From NCBI GenBank assembly GCA_024516155.1, contig JAJJXM010000049.1:124001-188000 (forward strand): a stretch of 64,000 nucleotides of DNA. The letters run 5' to 3'. Source of the stretch: Pyronema omphalodes. Its lineage: Eukaryota; Ascomycota; Pezizomycetes; Pezizales; Pyronemataceae. Made by a program: the position numbers and the translations under genes. The notes under the pieces are model-generated. The model was given only the letters and a program-made list of their open reading frames with translations, was not told where the DNA came from and ran no database searches. This document shows, in pieces, positions 26,501 to 39,891 of this stretch (position 1 is its first letter; every line of letters begins with the position of its first letter).

Positions 26501-29500
26501 CGAAGAGGTCAGCTGATAAATGCATAGCTAACGAATCACTATTGTGTGCAAAGGGCTAGGGCTTTTTACGGCCGATGTTCATATGTATATGTCGGCTAAA
26601 GATTGCCAAGATATGGAGGATGAAGTCTTCTACGTCATGACTTTCCAACCTTTCGAATCTACATCTCAACTTCAGAAAACTCTCCAATCCACTACGCACT
26701 TCCGGATTAATAGCCCGATTCTCTCTCTAAATTTGATGTTGTGGTACACACGATCTCACCATTAACCGCAGACCGTAACAGCACCGCGACATCTCGGCAA
26801 ATCGGCAGCCACGCGCGTCTATCTCCGTTCCATGCTTTTCCTCCATTCTTCATCCGGCATCCTCGGTGCGTTAGGAAGGCACGCACAGACAGCTCCGACA
26901 GCTTAAACCACATGTACCCGAGGCTTAGGCGGACCATGATTTCCGCCATTATTAGAAGGTCGATATTCCACCGCCAACAGACCCACTACATATCTATGCT
27001 GTGGATGCGCAAATTGATAGGATTTTGCTTAGTTTGAAGTGTTTGCCGCTGCATATTGGGGGGTTGGAATTAATATGACATGACATGATAGGAATTTATA
27101 TTTCATCGCACATGGAAGTGGATCATGATAAACTTTGGAATGAGGTACAGGAAGAGTATGTGGCTGGGAAGGTTGGATAAAACTGTAAAGAAAGGAGATA
27201 AACTGATTGGATACGATATGGGAGGGCACTATTGGTCAGAGAACCGGTTCCTGCAGTTGAAACTCATGGACTACACACACAACAGGTGTCGACGATTTGT
27301 GGAAGAGGCTGGTTCAGGAGAAGCAAACGCACTGCCGCCACCGCCGAAAGTGGCGATGAGCTATGGCAGGCTCTCGGCCGCGCGGGTGCAGCATACGGAA
27401 GATTCTTGAAGGATAGGATTCTCTTGGGCTTTGGCTTAACTTTTATTACACAATTGTTAACACATATCAGAGCACCTACTGGATTGGAACCGGTAAGGAG
27501 CCGAGAAAGATACCTCGGTGATGCCCAACATGAAGCCGACGACTCAACATACCCAATTCCGGATCAGTATGTTCACTGCAGGTCCCCGGCTCACGTCAGG
27601 TAACCTTGAAACGTTTACCGTATCTCCAGTTCCGGATTATTGGGGCGTCCAAATTTAGTTGACAGCCCCATAGACAATCTAGTAACGTCTCGTCTGGTCT
27701 CGGGAAGAAGCGACTCCGGGAATTGGAAACAAATCTGCTTCGGTAGTGTTTATTTTGGTGTGTTGAAAATCAAGATCCGGACTGACTTGGGCTGACTTTT
27801 CTTTAGCGAAAAGTATCCCGAAAAACTGCACCGGGACGGTTAATCAATGGCGTCTATGGTGCACCATACATTTTAATCACTGAGGATCCACGAAACAGAA
27901 AATAGACCACATTTTCAAAGCTACACGCTCGTATGTCCAGAGGAATCCACAGCACAAAGTGTTTAACACTCCACTGCTTCATGATTTTCGGACATCACCA
28001 AGCGATTCCAATAATCCCCTGCTCTAGTCCATCCTTAGAGATCCGGACCGGGAAGCCGTCGAGTGAAGAGCTCCCTCGAAGAGGGATTCTGCGATTGCAA
28101 TTTATGCCCGGTGCACTAGAATTGGGGGCGGGCAGCGGACGCGGGCTCGATGCCGAAAATTCCAAAAGACAGGCTTCTAGCGTACGCCACACTTTCCGGT
28201 ACTTCGGAGGGTGGCAAATTTTATTTTCTTTCGTGCAGATGATTTACGCACAGCGCTTTGAAAGTGTGTTTAAGCTTCCAGACGAGGCGGAGAACAATTT
28301 TGCGGCACTGTGAAACTGCGGTTAAACCACCTATTCACCAACCCCTTAATGCGGATTGAGTTCTGACGAATTTTAGGTTGGTGGAGGCAAACAACACGCA
28401 GAATAAGACTGGGCTGGTCTGGATGTATTTCCAACCATCAGGTTCTCGGAACTTAGCCACGCAGCCGGGTGTACGATAAGATTAGTACATACCGAGTTCG
28501 GGATGTGGCGGGAATTCGAATCGTGGCGAGGGGCCTTTCTTTAGTTAGTGCGATGGATCTAAGGGGACCACATCACAGTGCACACAGTAGTGTAAGCCTT
28601 GTCTTACTTGACACGACCTTAACGAAGCAAAGTGTAGACAGCCTTGCTGATCTAAGGAGGACCCGTACAGTTGGTCTAACAGCACTTTTACTCCACAGTA
28701 CCCGATCATTCGCTGTCCTGTTGCTACCCGACTGCAGTTTCGATGTACACTTTCATTCGATGTTCATTCAGATCGCATCTAGAATTCACTTCCATTCCCT
28801 TTTGAAGGCAGCATCACATTATATCACCAGTCGCTGTCACTTCTGCACAGAGTCAGCCCGAAAATACTTTACACTAAAAAAAAAAAATTCCTCTGGACGC
28901 TGTCAATCACACATTTACCCGGGTGGTGGCACATGTGGCACTTTATGGGTGTGGGTGCGACCCGACTGGGGACCGAACATCGAATGGCGACCGAAGTGGT
29001 GCTACACGAAGCCGGCGTTTTATTGCGATACCCAACCTTGCCTTCATAGCCGACCCGAAGACCAGGGCACCCCAGGGACTGGTACACCTTTCGTCATAGG
29101 CGTGCCTAAGGGTCTTAGAAGCAGCTAGGTCTCATTAGGGACTACATTTGTGTTTGCGGCAATTCCTCCCTCACGCACCGTCGGGTCTTTCACCGCGCCG
29201 TCGCCGGGAAAATACTGAATTAGCTGGAATTCAGCCGGAAGGGTCCTCTAGGAATCCAACCCGGCCCCGGACGGGCGTCATAGAGGGACCCTTAGTGTGG
29301 AGCGATACGCATCCCGAATAAAATCTCAGATTTCAATTTAACCGAGCCGTGGGGCCAAGCCGCAGCCGAGATTCAAACACGGACCGAAAATAGAAGCCTT
29401 GACGAATTTGAAGACTGTGGCGCTGTTTACAAAGAAAGATAGTCGCTGACAGAGACTGTCTATGACGAAAGGCTACCAGATGTTTCTTCCCGCTGTCAAA

Positions 29501-31330
29501 TGGAACAGAAGAAAACAAAGGGCGACGTAAAAGAAAAGACAAGACAGACGAAACGCACGGGCCAATCTCCGTCGCGGCAATAAGATTTTTAAATAGCGGG
29601 TGTATCATCGTTGGAGGCGAAGTAACACGGGGTATGGAAAAGGTCGAGGAGAGCGCGGCTTTCTGTGCCCGCAATGTTCAAGCTTGGCGCCCACGTGCAC
29701 CATCCAAAACCACCAAACAAAGTTAACGAGCTCAGGGACGCCAGCCCTTCTCAGGCCATGATTGGTCCCCAACGGTGTATCCCAATCACTAGATAGCGGA
29801 GGAGAAAGTTTGCACCACCGCTGATCTACGATGCCGTCTGGTATGGTGGGCATACAAGCCAGTCTTGGGAATAAACGAGACGCTAGGACTGTTCCTGCGT
29901 TTAACGAGCCCAGGGAAAGGAAACGAAAAGACGGGCTGGTTAACGAAAAGCACGGACTTCTTTGCGATCCTGCGCCCGCGACTGCATCAGGACCCGAGAT
30001 GGCTTCAACTGTTATGCAGGACGCGATCGGCATCCCATCTTCGGTATCCCATCCATCCATCACCAAGTTTTCCCGACATCCGGTATCTCGCTTGTTCGCT
30101 TGTGAGGGATCTGAGACCGAAGTCCTGAAACATTACATCTCATCAAATGTCGTCACCCAGTCGAATTCAAGTTACCGCGTGTGTATTTCTACCCTAGCTC
30201 TTCAACGTTATTCTCACCACCTTCACCATAACTTTGATCGCGGGATCCCCAATGGAGTAAACTACCGGATGGAACATCCGCGCGGTGAGTGAGGTTGTCT
30301 TGAAAGGCCGTGGTAAGCGGGGTGGTTAAGGTCGTTTCACTTTCGCCCCCCTCCCGGAGTGCTTGGTACCGCCGCTGCGTCAATCCTTTTTTTGACCTTA
30401 CGAACCAGCAGCGGCCACTAACCTTGACGAAGTAAAAAGTTCGATAGTGTCCAACTTGGGTAATCCTAGCGGCTCTTGGGATTCAACGCCTCCTCACCGC
30501 TCCGACGGTCTTCATCAAATCCGAGACTTCCCGAAGCGGAAGCGGCCTTACGATACACGTTACTGGATCTACAGGCGGCGGCGCTTGGAGTATGTCGCGC
30601 CGTAAAGGTGATACGCAGTAGGATACGCAGGGCTCACCTGAGGTTGGATATTTGTGATGAGTATCAAGCGGAGCTACACCGGACTTCGGCCATCGCGAAA
30701 GTAACTCCCAACTGCAGGGCCCGAGAAATTCAAAAAATGACAAAAAAAGATTGGGGGTCATGAAGATCATCCCAAACTACAAAACCTTTGAATGAGAGCT
30801 AACCCACTGTTTAGTCAAGTTCTTCATGGGATACGGACAGCCCCCACCCCTGCAAAAGGTTCCCGTGGTTCGCCCAAGGCTTCACTATTCCCAAGACAGC
30901 CTTACTAGCAAGGCCCCTCAGCCAAGGGCCAAGGCTAATCAGGGTTTCGGCCTCGTCTTCCAGATACCTTATGGAAAAGCTATTGCGAAATAGGCTACAA
31001 GCTGAGAAGGCTAGCACCAGTAGTTCATAACCGGTGAGAAGCAGCAAATTACTCTTGACTACTATCAGCCTGATCCACAGTAACTGGCGCCTCTTTGATG
31101 CGCTGCTGGATCTTTGGCCTCATCACGGGGTGTGGGTGGAGCTGGAGCCGGAAAACGACATGTGGAGTCCACCAAAAGCCCCCAATATCCCAAGGCCCAC
31201 AAAGCTTACGATGCTCTAGAGAGCCCGGGGAATCCCCAAGGACGTCCATGGGCCAGAAACTAGCTTTGGCACCCACACTTTCTAGATTATATTGGCCCAC
31301 GACTCAGCCATGCGAGGAATGATAGCATCG

Positions 31331-31587
31331 TTGCCCAAAGCTTTGCTCGTGGGGCTTGTGGAACTTCTCATAGAATTACTGATGGGATTACACCGACAGG
31401 TACCGAAAATATGGTATATCTAGGCATCGTGAGCAAAGCAATTAAAAATCAGTCCAATGGGCCATGTAAACGAATTACTTGTGGATCTAATAGGAGCAGG
31501 AATTGTCTATCTGGCCCTCCACCAACTGGTGAATATTTTCCTGGCTTGTTGAGCAGCGCAGCGCTTTATAGACAGAGCTTTGGGCAA
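31331..31587. repeat. Inverted-repeat pair, possible MITE
   Basis: TTGCCCAAAGCTTTG at 31331-31345 faces CAGAGCTTTGGGCAA at 31573-31587, inverted with one mismatch over 15 bp and 227 bp between. No obvious target-site duplication flanks it. Length and layout would fit a small non-autonomous DNA element, but chance or a local hairpin cannot be excluded. Confidence 0.4.
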
Positions 31588-32450
31588 TAACTACCCAATC
31601 CAATCATTCCCCAGTCCAATCATCAATGGTTGCCGAAACTACCCAAAATGAACTATTATCGCAAATCGACGTTCGGGCGCTGGAATATTTTCCGAGGAGT
31701 TGGATTCAATGCAGCCTTGATTAAATTTACAATCAGCGTCAGCAAATTAAAATCGAATGATCGAATCTGCCACTATCAACCAAGATGCAACGGACAATAT
31801 TTACGGTCGCTACTGGAACTGTGTATATGGAAGAAGCAATGGGATTTATTTGTTTACAATTTGAACACAAATATTTGCGAAACTCAAGCTAGCCAAAAAG
31901 CGGATTCCGATGAGATATTTCCGCGCGACAAGCGAGAACGAGAAATCTAAAAGAGCGGATATAGCTACTCGGCCAAGCGGATAAATCAGGAAGCGAGTAC
32001 AATGAATATTTTCAAGCGTAAGCGACGTATAATTCAAAACAGTAGCGAAAATGAATCAAGCATATGGGCGTTGTCTATCGTCTGCATTATCTGCATATTT
32101 ACAATTTGAAAGCGAAACCTCGGAAAGTACGCATATATGCATACCAAATGGAGATCCAAAAGGGTAACAATTACGAAATCAAGATGATATACGAGTTGCA
32201 AAGATCAAGCAAGCGAAAGGTGGAAAAAAGAGGTTGAATGTGATAAGATATATCCTAAAATTCATCAGACAAAAACCAATAAAACAACATTCATCGTCAT
32301 TATCGTCATCAAAACATCATGATCGAAGCAAGATAACAAACAGCGCTACAACGAAAAAAAAAACCACCACAAAGCATCTTGCAGATACAGGGAAATCTTA
32401 AGCAAAGCAAAGGACACAGAAATGGCAAACACCAAACGCGACTCTCCATT

Positions 32451-32517
32451 ACAGACACAGACACAGACACAGACACGCACACTCTCACACAGGCATACAA
32501 ACACACACACACACACG
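32451..32517 (+). repeat. AC-rich microsatellite
   Basis: CAGACA units pass into a pure (CA)n run near 32500-32516. Confidence 0.9.
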
Positions 32518-33238
32518 CATACCAATACAAGGCAAGGCAAGACACAAGCAACATCATCATCAACAACAAACCCCTCTCAAAACCTCTCTCAAAAACAACA
32601 AAACAAAAACAATCAAACAACGCAAAACATGACATTTTCAACAAACCACAAACCAGCAAGCCAGCAAAGCTAAAATCGAGCAAAGAGGGATTCGGAGCAT
32701 ATACACAAGATTCCCCCAACATCAACATCATATCATCAGCAGCAGCAGAAGCAGTAAAAAAGAAGTGAATATATATAAATGCTCAAAATATGTAAAAAGT
32801 GAGTGAATAAGAAAGGAAAAAAAAAGATCAAAAATCAAAAATCAAAAATCTGGTTTTGGTGTATGTATGTATGTATATGTAGGAGCAGAGAGATAGAGAG
32901 AGGGAATATATATATATAACAATTTGATCTTCAGTTTCAAAAGAGTGTGTGTGTGAGATAGAGAGAGAGAGATGAATTTTTTTCAGTGACGATAAAAGAA
33001 GAAGGAGGAGGAATTCGATATATATAAAAAAGAAAAAAGGAAACAAAAAAAGAAAAGAGAAAAGATGAATCCAAAAAAAGATTTTTCTTGCGAAATAGAA
33101 ATAAAGAGGACTATGATATAAATGGGTAAACTGTAAGGATTTCTGTTGACCTTTGTAAATAAGGTAACGTAAGTGAGGGATCTTTCCTTTTTTCCCTGTT
33201 TTTTCTTCTTCTTCGGAAAAGGAATCAGGTTGGTTATT

Positions 33239-33259
33239 GGGGGGGGGGGGGGGGGGGGG
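33239..33259 (+). repeat. G21 homopolymer
   Basis: An uninterrupted run of 21 G. Exact length should be treated with care because such runs are hard to sequence. Confidence 0.9.
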
Positions 33260-34263
33260 TGATGGTGAAGGTGTAGGTGAAGGTTCTTGAAACAGTGCGT
33301 AAAGTAAGAATAACAAAGGAAAAAAAACCCCCCCAGACATATTGTAACGAACGCAAAGCCAAAGGCAAAAAAAATAATAAACCAAAAACCAAAAACCAAA
33401 CCCCAACAAAACCCCCAATCCCAATCCCAATCCCAAGTCCAGCCAAGCTAGACCAAGCTAAGCCAAGCCTCACAGAAGAAAAAAACATGAGGGAGCAAGG
33501 AGAAGAAGGGGAATGAGAATGAGAAGACTAAAAAAAACGGAAGAAAAAGAAGTAGAGATGACGATGATAGATGATAGATAATAGATGACAGATAATAAAT
33601 GACAGATGACGATGATGATGATGATGATAGTGACAAGTAGTAGTAGTAGTAGTAGTTGTATGGTAATGGTAGTTGATAAAAACAATAAGTTTTTTTTTTT
33701 TTTCTTTTCGTATCCGTCTTTTTTGAAGACAAAGGGACATAACTGTCTTCATTTAGCGACAAACAAAAAATGGCCAAAGCCAAAGCCAAAGATCATAGAA
33801 AAAAAGAAAAGGAAAAAAAAAAACACCAATCCAACAACAAACGACCACAACACCATATTCTTTTCAAAAGGAGCATCACCATCACCGTCACCATCAACCA
33901 CAAATCAAAAAAAAAAAACACCAACATCCATCATCATCATCTCCCCTTTATTTCTCTTCTCTTCTCTCCTCTCCATCTTTAGCAGTCGACATGTTCATCC
34001 CATCAAAAAAGACAAAAAAACACAGTTCAGATCCCGTAAATCCCGTCATCAGCAAGTTACGAACGCTCGCCAACAACCCAAAAAAAATATCAAAGTGATT
34101 TCGCAAAAAAAGACGAAAAATAAAATTACGCAGAACAAAAAAATAAAAGAAACACAATCATAACAAAGAAAAAAGATCGCTTCGCAAAAAACAAAGAGAT
34201 TGATTTAGGTATGTAATCAATGGTGAGAGACGAACCATTGTCAACAACAGACTAGATGATAGT

Positions 34264-35445
34264 CTAATGGGACAATTGAGTGGTTCTGAGACGGTCGCTG
34301 AGTCGCTGAACGTCACCCTCTGAGGCACCCTTGAACTTGGGCTTTTTGGGACTAGAAAATTATTGTCAGTTTTTGTGATATCCAATTATAATTTTTGAAA
34401 TACGTACGGGTCCCGAACTCCGGTATCATCCCGGTTGGATCCACATCCAGCGCAGATTCTGGTCTTCTCGATGAACGTGGTCTCGCACTTGCTGCAGGTC
34501 CAGTGAATACGACGGCGGGGCTTCTTGTATGTACGACGGGGAGGAGCAGGAAGGTGCTCGTTCTCGGAGTCGGTGGGGTCAGCCTTCTGGTAGTGTTCGG
34601 GACCGTGGTTCTTGCTCTTGGTGCTGTTTTTTTGTTAGTTTGTTTTTTCTTGCTTCGTTTTGAAAAAGGTTGTACATACGGAAGTCTAGGGCACTTCTTG
34701 CAACGGTGGTGAGAGCACTTCTTGCAAACCTTCTCGCCAGCAAAGTCCTCGTCACAGTGGTGGCACTTGCGGTGCACACGCTGTCTAACCTCCTTGTGGA
34801 CAAGGTCCTGACCACCACGACGACCAGGAATGGTGATTCCGTACATGAAATCTCCACGACGCTTCTTGTAACCAGGAGCGGTAGTTCCCTTAGCAGTAAC
34901 CTTCTCCTTGCCCTTGTCCTTGCCCTTCTTGAGAGGCTGACGAGGGCATCTCTTGCATCTCTTGTGACCACACTGAGTGCAAGTCTTATCGGGGCCGTAT
35001 GGGGTTTCGCACTTGTGGCAAGTACGGTGCACACGCATGCGAATGTCCTTCTGAACACGCTCGGCTTGAGGAGCAGTGCTGAGGGGCAAGTCAGAGGGCT
35101 TCACCTCAAGACCGTGCTTCTTGAAAAGTGCCTGGGCGCGTTCGGAGGCAGTCATGGTGGGAGGAGGGGCGGTGGGGTTCTTGGGAGGGCGGTATGGTTT
35201 GTGAGTACTGGCAGCAGCAGGGCTGAAGATATATACAATTAGCAAGACTGCGTTTGAGGATTAAGAGTGATATGACGTTGAACATACGCAGCAGCAGTGG
35301 AGCCCGCGGCGGCCGGGGCGGCGTCGGTAACAGACGCAGATCCACCCGGCGCCTGAGTTTTGCTGGACTTGTTGCTCATGATCCGCTTGATAGAGGTAGT
35401 GAACCTCCTGCGGATGGAGGGTGACTTCTCTGCTTCACCAGCCAT
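34264..35445 (-). CDS. Conserved filamentous-ascomycete protein with three zinc-knuckle motifs, function unknown
   Basis: Exons 35445-35288, 35222-34680, 34623-34408 and 34351-34264 give 334 aa. The introns are 65, 56 and 56 nt with GTATGT, GTATGT and GTACGT donors, and all four junctions share phase 2. Three similar Cys modules follow one another: C121-x2-C124 ... C134-x2-C137 plus C142-x2-C145; C206-x2-C209 ... C219-x2-C222 plus C227-x2-C230; and C277-x2-C280 ... C291-x2-C294. The first two share a lead-in RVHR-x-CH-x-C and end RCK[KR]CPR. Before them is SERAQALFKKHGLEVKPSD, a motif I recall from hypothetical proteins of many Pezizomycotina. Basic linkers (KKGKDKGKEK, KKPRRRIHW) suggest nucleic-acid or nuclear association. 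No known activity; naming it beyond 'zinc-binding' would be invention. Confidence 0.88.
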
Positions 35446-35920
35446 TGTTGATCGTCGTAACTAAGGTGAAGTGTAGTGTATTGATAGTTTGTTGGCGGCG
35501 CTTGTGGGCGATTTTGTTCACGGTGCAGCCGAGCAATTGATATACCGGTCAGCTAGTGTCGCTATGTGTGCTGGTTCGTCGTAGTTGGCGATGTTGAACG
35601 CAGCTTCAATGTAGGACTCGCAAACGGGATGGACGGGTGCCTGGGAGTCGATATATGATGCGGGAGTAGTGGGCGTAGTTATATTGGATCGAGCCAATCG
35701 AACTTCACTCACGTTGTTTACCGAGCGGACGGGGAGCGAGCTTGGTATGTGGTGTGTGGGGATGGCGGGTGCGGGAGAATGAAGAGTGGGAGGGAGGTGG
35801 GTTTTGTCTGTCGAGCGTGTGAGCCACTGACGGTACGGCAAGCATTTTGGGTGGGTATTGCTGGGATTCAAAAGGCTCTTTCCAACAGAGGGTAGTGCGG
35901 GAGGGTTGTTTAGGAGGGCT

Positions 35921-36047
35921 GGGGGGGGGGGGGGGTGTGAGTGAGTGAGTGTGTGGGTGGTCTGGTTTGGCGGTGGAGGTGGATGTGTCGGGAGGGGGGG
36001 TGAATAGAGGATTAGGCGTTGTGGAGCGTACTGGGGGGGGGGGGGGG
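35921..36047 (+). repeat. Two G15 runs upstream of the zinc-knuckle gene
   Basis: Runs of 15 G at 35921-35935 and 36033-36047, separated by G/T-rich sequence, about 480-600 bp upstream of the start codon at 35445. Confidence 0.9.
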
Positions 36048-39000
36048 TGTGGTTGTGAATGGGCTGGGGGTGGATAACTCTTAATAGACTAGCCCGGGAG
36101 GTTGAAGGATGGAACTAGCGAACTAGCGAGCTAGGCTTTTAGCTCCTGGGGATGGGATATCTAACTCTGCTCTAGAGTTAGTCTTCAAGAGGCTGGGATG
36201 AATTTGGCTTCGCGTGCTTTTGCTTCTGTTCGGTAGCGGGTTGTCTTTCAACCTCCACTTTGTTCTTCGTCGCATCGATGGACTGGGCAAGACGAGCTGC
36301 TGGTCGGTATTTTTTCACAAATCACATCAGCATCCAACGGATTCTGTATACCAAAGCAATAACGAAGCGTATGCAACTTTAATAACATATCATCCAGCTA
36401 CTTCGTACCCATGATACCCAGGCGGTAGTTGTCTGTTTCCTCAGTCGCTTGATGCGGTAAGTTGTGGGTATAGGTATGGTGGTAGAATGGACAATGGTAC
36501 GCTAGGGATTGGGGGTTGGCGTGGTTACGGTTAGCGTGGTAATGGGTGGCAGCGAGCGAGCGAGCGAACGAAGGAACGAAGACTGGCTTGTTTTGCTCTA
36601 CCAGCTGTGTTACATAGGTCACTTTGGTTTGTTTGTTTGCTTGCTTTATCTGCTTTTCTACTTTTCTACTTTTCTGCTTGATTGCTTGTCTGCTTTGTCA
36701 GCTTGATCACATAGTGGTTGCTTCCGTTTCGCTTCCATCTCGCTTGAGTTTCATCGGTTGTCATTTGGAATCATCACATCTCGCCTCGCCTGTCAAGACG
36801 GAGAACGGGTACTCAAAGCAAGGCAAAGCAACCAAAGTTACCAAACACCGTTTCAATATTTCTTTAGGGCAATTCAACAAAAAAAAAATTCCGACAACAC
36901 GCCTCTTGACAAAGTTCTGACAAGCCTTGTGGGCCGCCGTGTGTAACCAATCAATTGGCAATAAACATCCGTCTCCACCTGCAGATTCGCGCGATTAGGA
37001 GGAGTATTTTGTCAATTGTGATAAAACCCAACTCTCAATTAGGTATATATTTCTCCCATCTCTAACTAAACCCAGCAGCTGTACGTGGATGTGATAACTT
37101 AGCAGCACGCATGAAATGCCACGGGGGATGATAATCGCATCGCATAAACTAGCATCACCGCAGGTCCGCTGTAATTTATCTAGAGTAGTGGCAAGTACCT
37201 TTACATATCGAAAGATTCAGGGCGTGGTTTGTATGTTTGGATATTTGTGAAAAATGATCAAAAACATTCATAGGAGTGCTACATAGTGGGACCCACGAAA
37301 GATGGGGGTTAGTTTGATTAAATTGTGTTTTTCTCGGTCAGGGAGCTCTCGGAAAGCTCTGGCATATTAAAAATGAAGATGAAGAACAAAATGGACACAA
37401 ACTACAATCACAGAGATGTAGATTCTGTATACACAAGAAGCCACTGAGGTTACGCGGATAAATTTGCCTCCCATAAATCAGCGATAGAAAACTTCAATGA
37501 ACTTAGTATTACTGCATTTCCATAATATGTACCGAGAAAATATGTTACCAAACTTCTGGATTTGGCTATTACAATATGTCGCAATAGTCTAATGCCAATG
37601 TCGCATCAACCGCCTCTCGCCACGAATCAGGGCCCCACAGCCATTCGCGTATGTCCGTAGTCATTCCACAAGTGGCATCTCGAAAACATTTTTTCCGCGG
37701 TAGCAGCCGTACCATATCACTAACAGAGCATAGTATCTATCGCATACCGCATACGAAGCACTTACATGTTACTAGATACTCTACTCTTCCCTTTTACTTA
37801 GGCGCCATTGACCGTTCGATAGTCCGGTAAATAGCAACCAAGCCAGTCGCTACTTTTTAAGGAATGTCCATTTCACAAACTCGGAACCAGACAAAAAAAA
37901 AAAGGGTGATTGGCATTTCTGTATGGTAGTAATTTTGCGGAGAATTTTTTTTTTTTTTTCGTTACGGTGCGTGGTGCTGTGGTCCCTTAGGTGTGGCGCT
38001 ATGGCAACGATTTTCGGGAGTACTAACGGCCGAGATAGCGTAGGCGAGCGCGAGTGTAGATAACTTCTTGAATGACCATCCATCGTATTTTAAAAAGGAA
38101 ATTTCCAGAGCAAGGAAGGGAGCGTTTATGGATGACAAAATTTGTTTCTCTTTACCGGCTGCAGGGCGACGGTAAACAACAAATTTGCGCATTTTTGAGC
38201 GACAAAGAAAAAAAAAAGATGATCTGAAACAGAAAAAATGTCGAAAAGGGGATGATGGAAGTAAAAAAAAAATAACCGGCAAAAGAAAACAAAAAAAAAA
38301 AAAAACACTACAGGAGGATGGCATATTAGAGGAGGTTAGATTAGAGGACTCTTACCGAGAATAATGAGATCTATCGCATTTTACTTCATCTATACCTACT
38401 TTCAACAAACCGTTATCAAACAAAGAAATGCTTGAATGCATCACCCTTACACGGTGAACATCGAATTGCACTTTCCTACGGCAGCTCGTTTTTTATGCCC
38501 AATGCACAACTATACAGCCCCTCCTAGCCTGCTCCTGGGCGCTTGCTTGTCTTGCTTGCTCTGATTGTCTTTGCCTGTCTTGCCCGTGGTCTAAAGCAAT
38601 AGGAAACACATCATCTGGTCGAAAATACAAGGCCGAAAAGAAGACACTGCATAACTCTAGGTGAGAAAAGAAACACCAAATTCCATACCATCACCATTAA
38701 CCACACCATCTGAACTCCAGAACCCAAAAAAATAAAAAAAAATAAAAAAAAAATCAGCCGCTGCAGTAGGTAAGCACATTAATAGACAAGATTTTTTTTT
38801 CACCTTCTATACATATGGCTTTTACCTCGTGGCTTTTGAATGGAATTATACAGTAGTATGGTGCTCACTTGCTGTAGCCTCAACTCAATAAACCCTCGCC
38901 AACGTTTACGGTTTGACTGTACCGTGTCGCTTCTGCACGGTCGCTGGTGGTTGGAACCCAATGATATGGTTCAGGTTCAATAGTTCACACCATCGCACCC

Positions 39001-39865
39001 CACGCATTCCGAAGTCCCCACTCCGCCGCTAGCTAGTTAGTTTAGATGGTATGCAAGTTCCGACACATCACAACTAGCGGGTTTATCGAAGGTGGGAAGG
39101 GGGGAGGAATGGGGAGGGGGGGGGGGGGGGCTATAATTCTGGCGGGCTTTTTTAGAGAAAGGCGGACCAGCTTCTCTGGGTTATGAGTGCATAAGTGTAT
39201 GGATGATAATAGGGTCACGATGCATTCGCGCACGCATAAAGTGGATACATACCATACCAGAACTATCTTCATACAGAACAGCTACCGTGGGGGTCTTTTA
39301 CAAAAAAGCTCTCCATCGGGGCACAGTTAGATAGAAATATGTATGGTAGGTGCAGCTGTGTTTTCCTTGGAAAAAAAGCTGTGCATAGTAAGATATGGTT
39401 TGTATGTATGTGAATACATAACATAAGGTGCATACAAACATATTAATTCACAGCATCTGGGCTGCGTAGCAACGGCGTACTGTGGCACGATGAGACGAAG
39501 ACAAGTGATGGGCGCAGCTTACACGCAAAGTCCACGATCGCCGGGTAATCCTCCTCCTCCTCCCCCCTCCCCCCCTTCGAAAAACTGCTTAGTATGGTGT
39601 TGCATACCTGGCAAACCGTCTCGCAAAGCCGCCACGCCGCCTCTCGCCCGGTGCTTTTCGTAGTTTCGTAACCACCATCATAGTTCATCTGCACGCCTTC
39701 CCAACACCGTGGTATCTATTTCCTCATAGTTTCGGCAGCTGACAACCGAAGGTATGATCCAACCGAAGGTATGATCCGACGGGGCGACGAACGATGGAGA
39801 CGAGCGAGGCGGTATTTTAGAGAGGAAATTGTCCGCTATTATAGCTTAAGAGCTACGATACGAAG

Positions 39866-39891
39866 TTTTTTTTTTTTTTTTTTTTTTTTTT
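39866..39891 (+). repeat. T26 homopolymer
   Basis: An uninterrupted run of about 26 T; length may be imprecise. Confidence 0.85.

Larger units (their letters stand above)
23550..34263. other. Long gene-poor interval
   Basis: 10.7 kb with no supported coding gene. Frames up to about 220 codons exist (for example near 28469-29128) but show no domain or credible composition. A 15-bp motif (GTCCCTTGTAGGCCT) is repeated at about 25964 and 26048. An inverted-repeat pair lies at 31331-31587. From 32.3 kb on the sequence is dominated by microsatellites: AC/CAGACA at 32451-32517, GA-rich 32880-32970, G21 at 33239, AGTAGT/GATGAT 33600-33660, and A-rich tracts to 34.15 kb. I could not identify transposon coding remnants here. 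Confidence 0.6.

Noticed and set aside
28469..29128. 219-codon plus-strand frame
   Set aside because: No domain, odd composition, no start context or neighbours supporting it.
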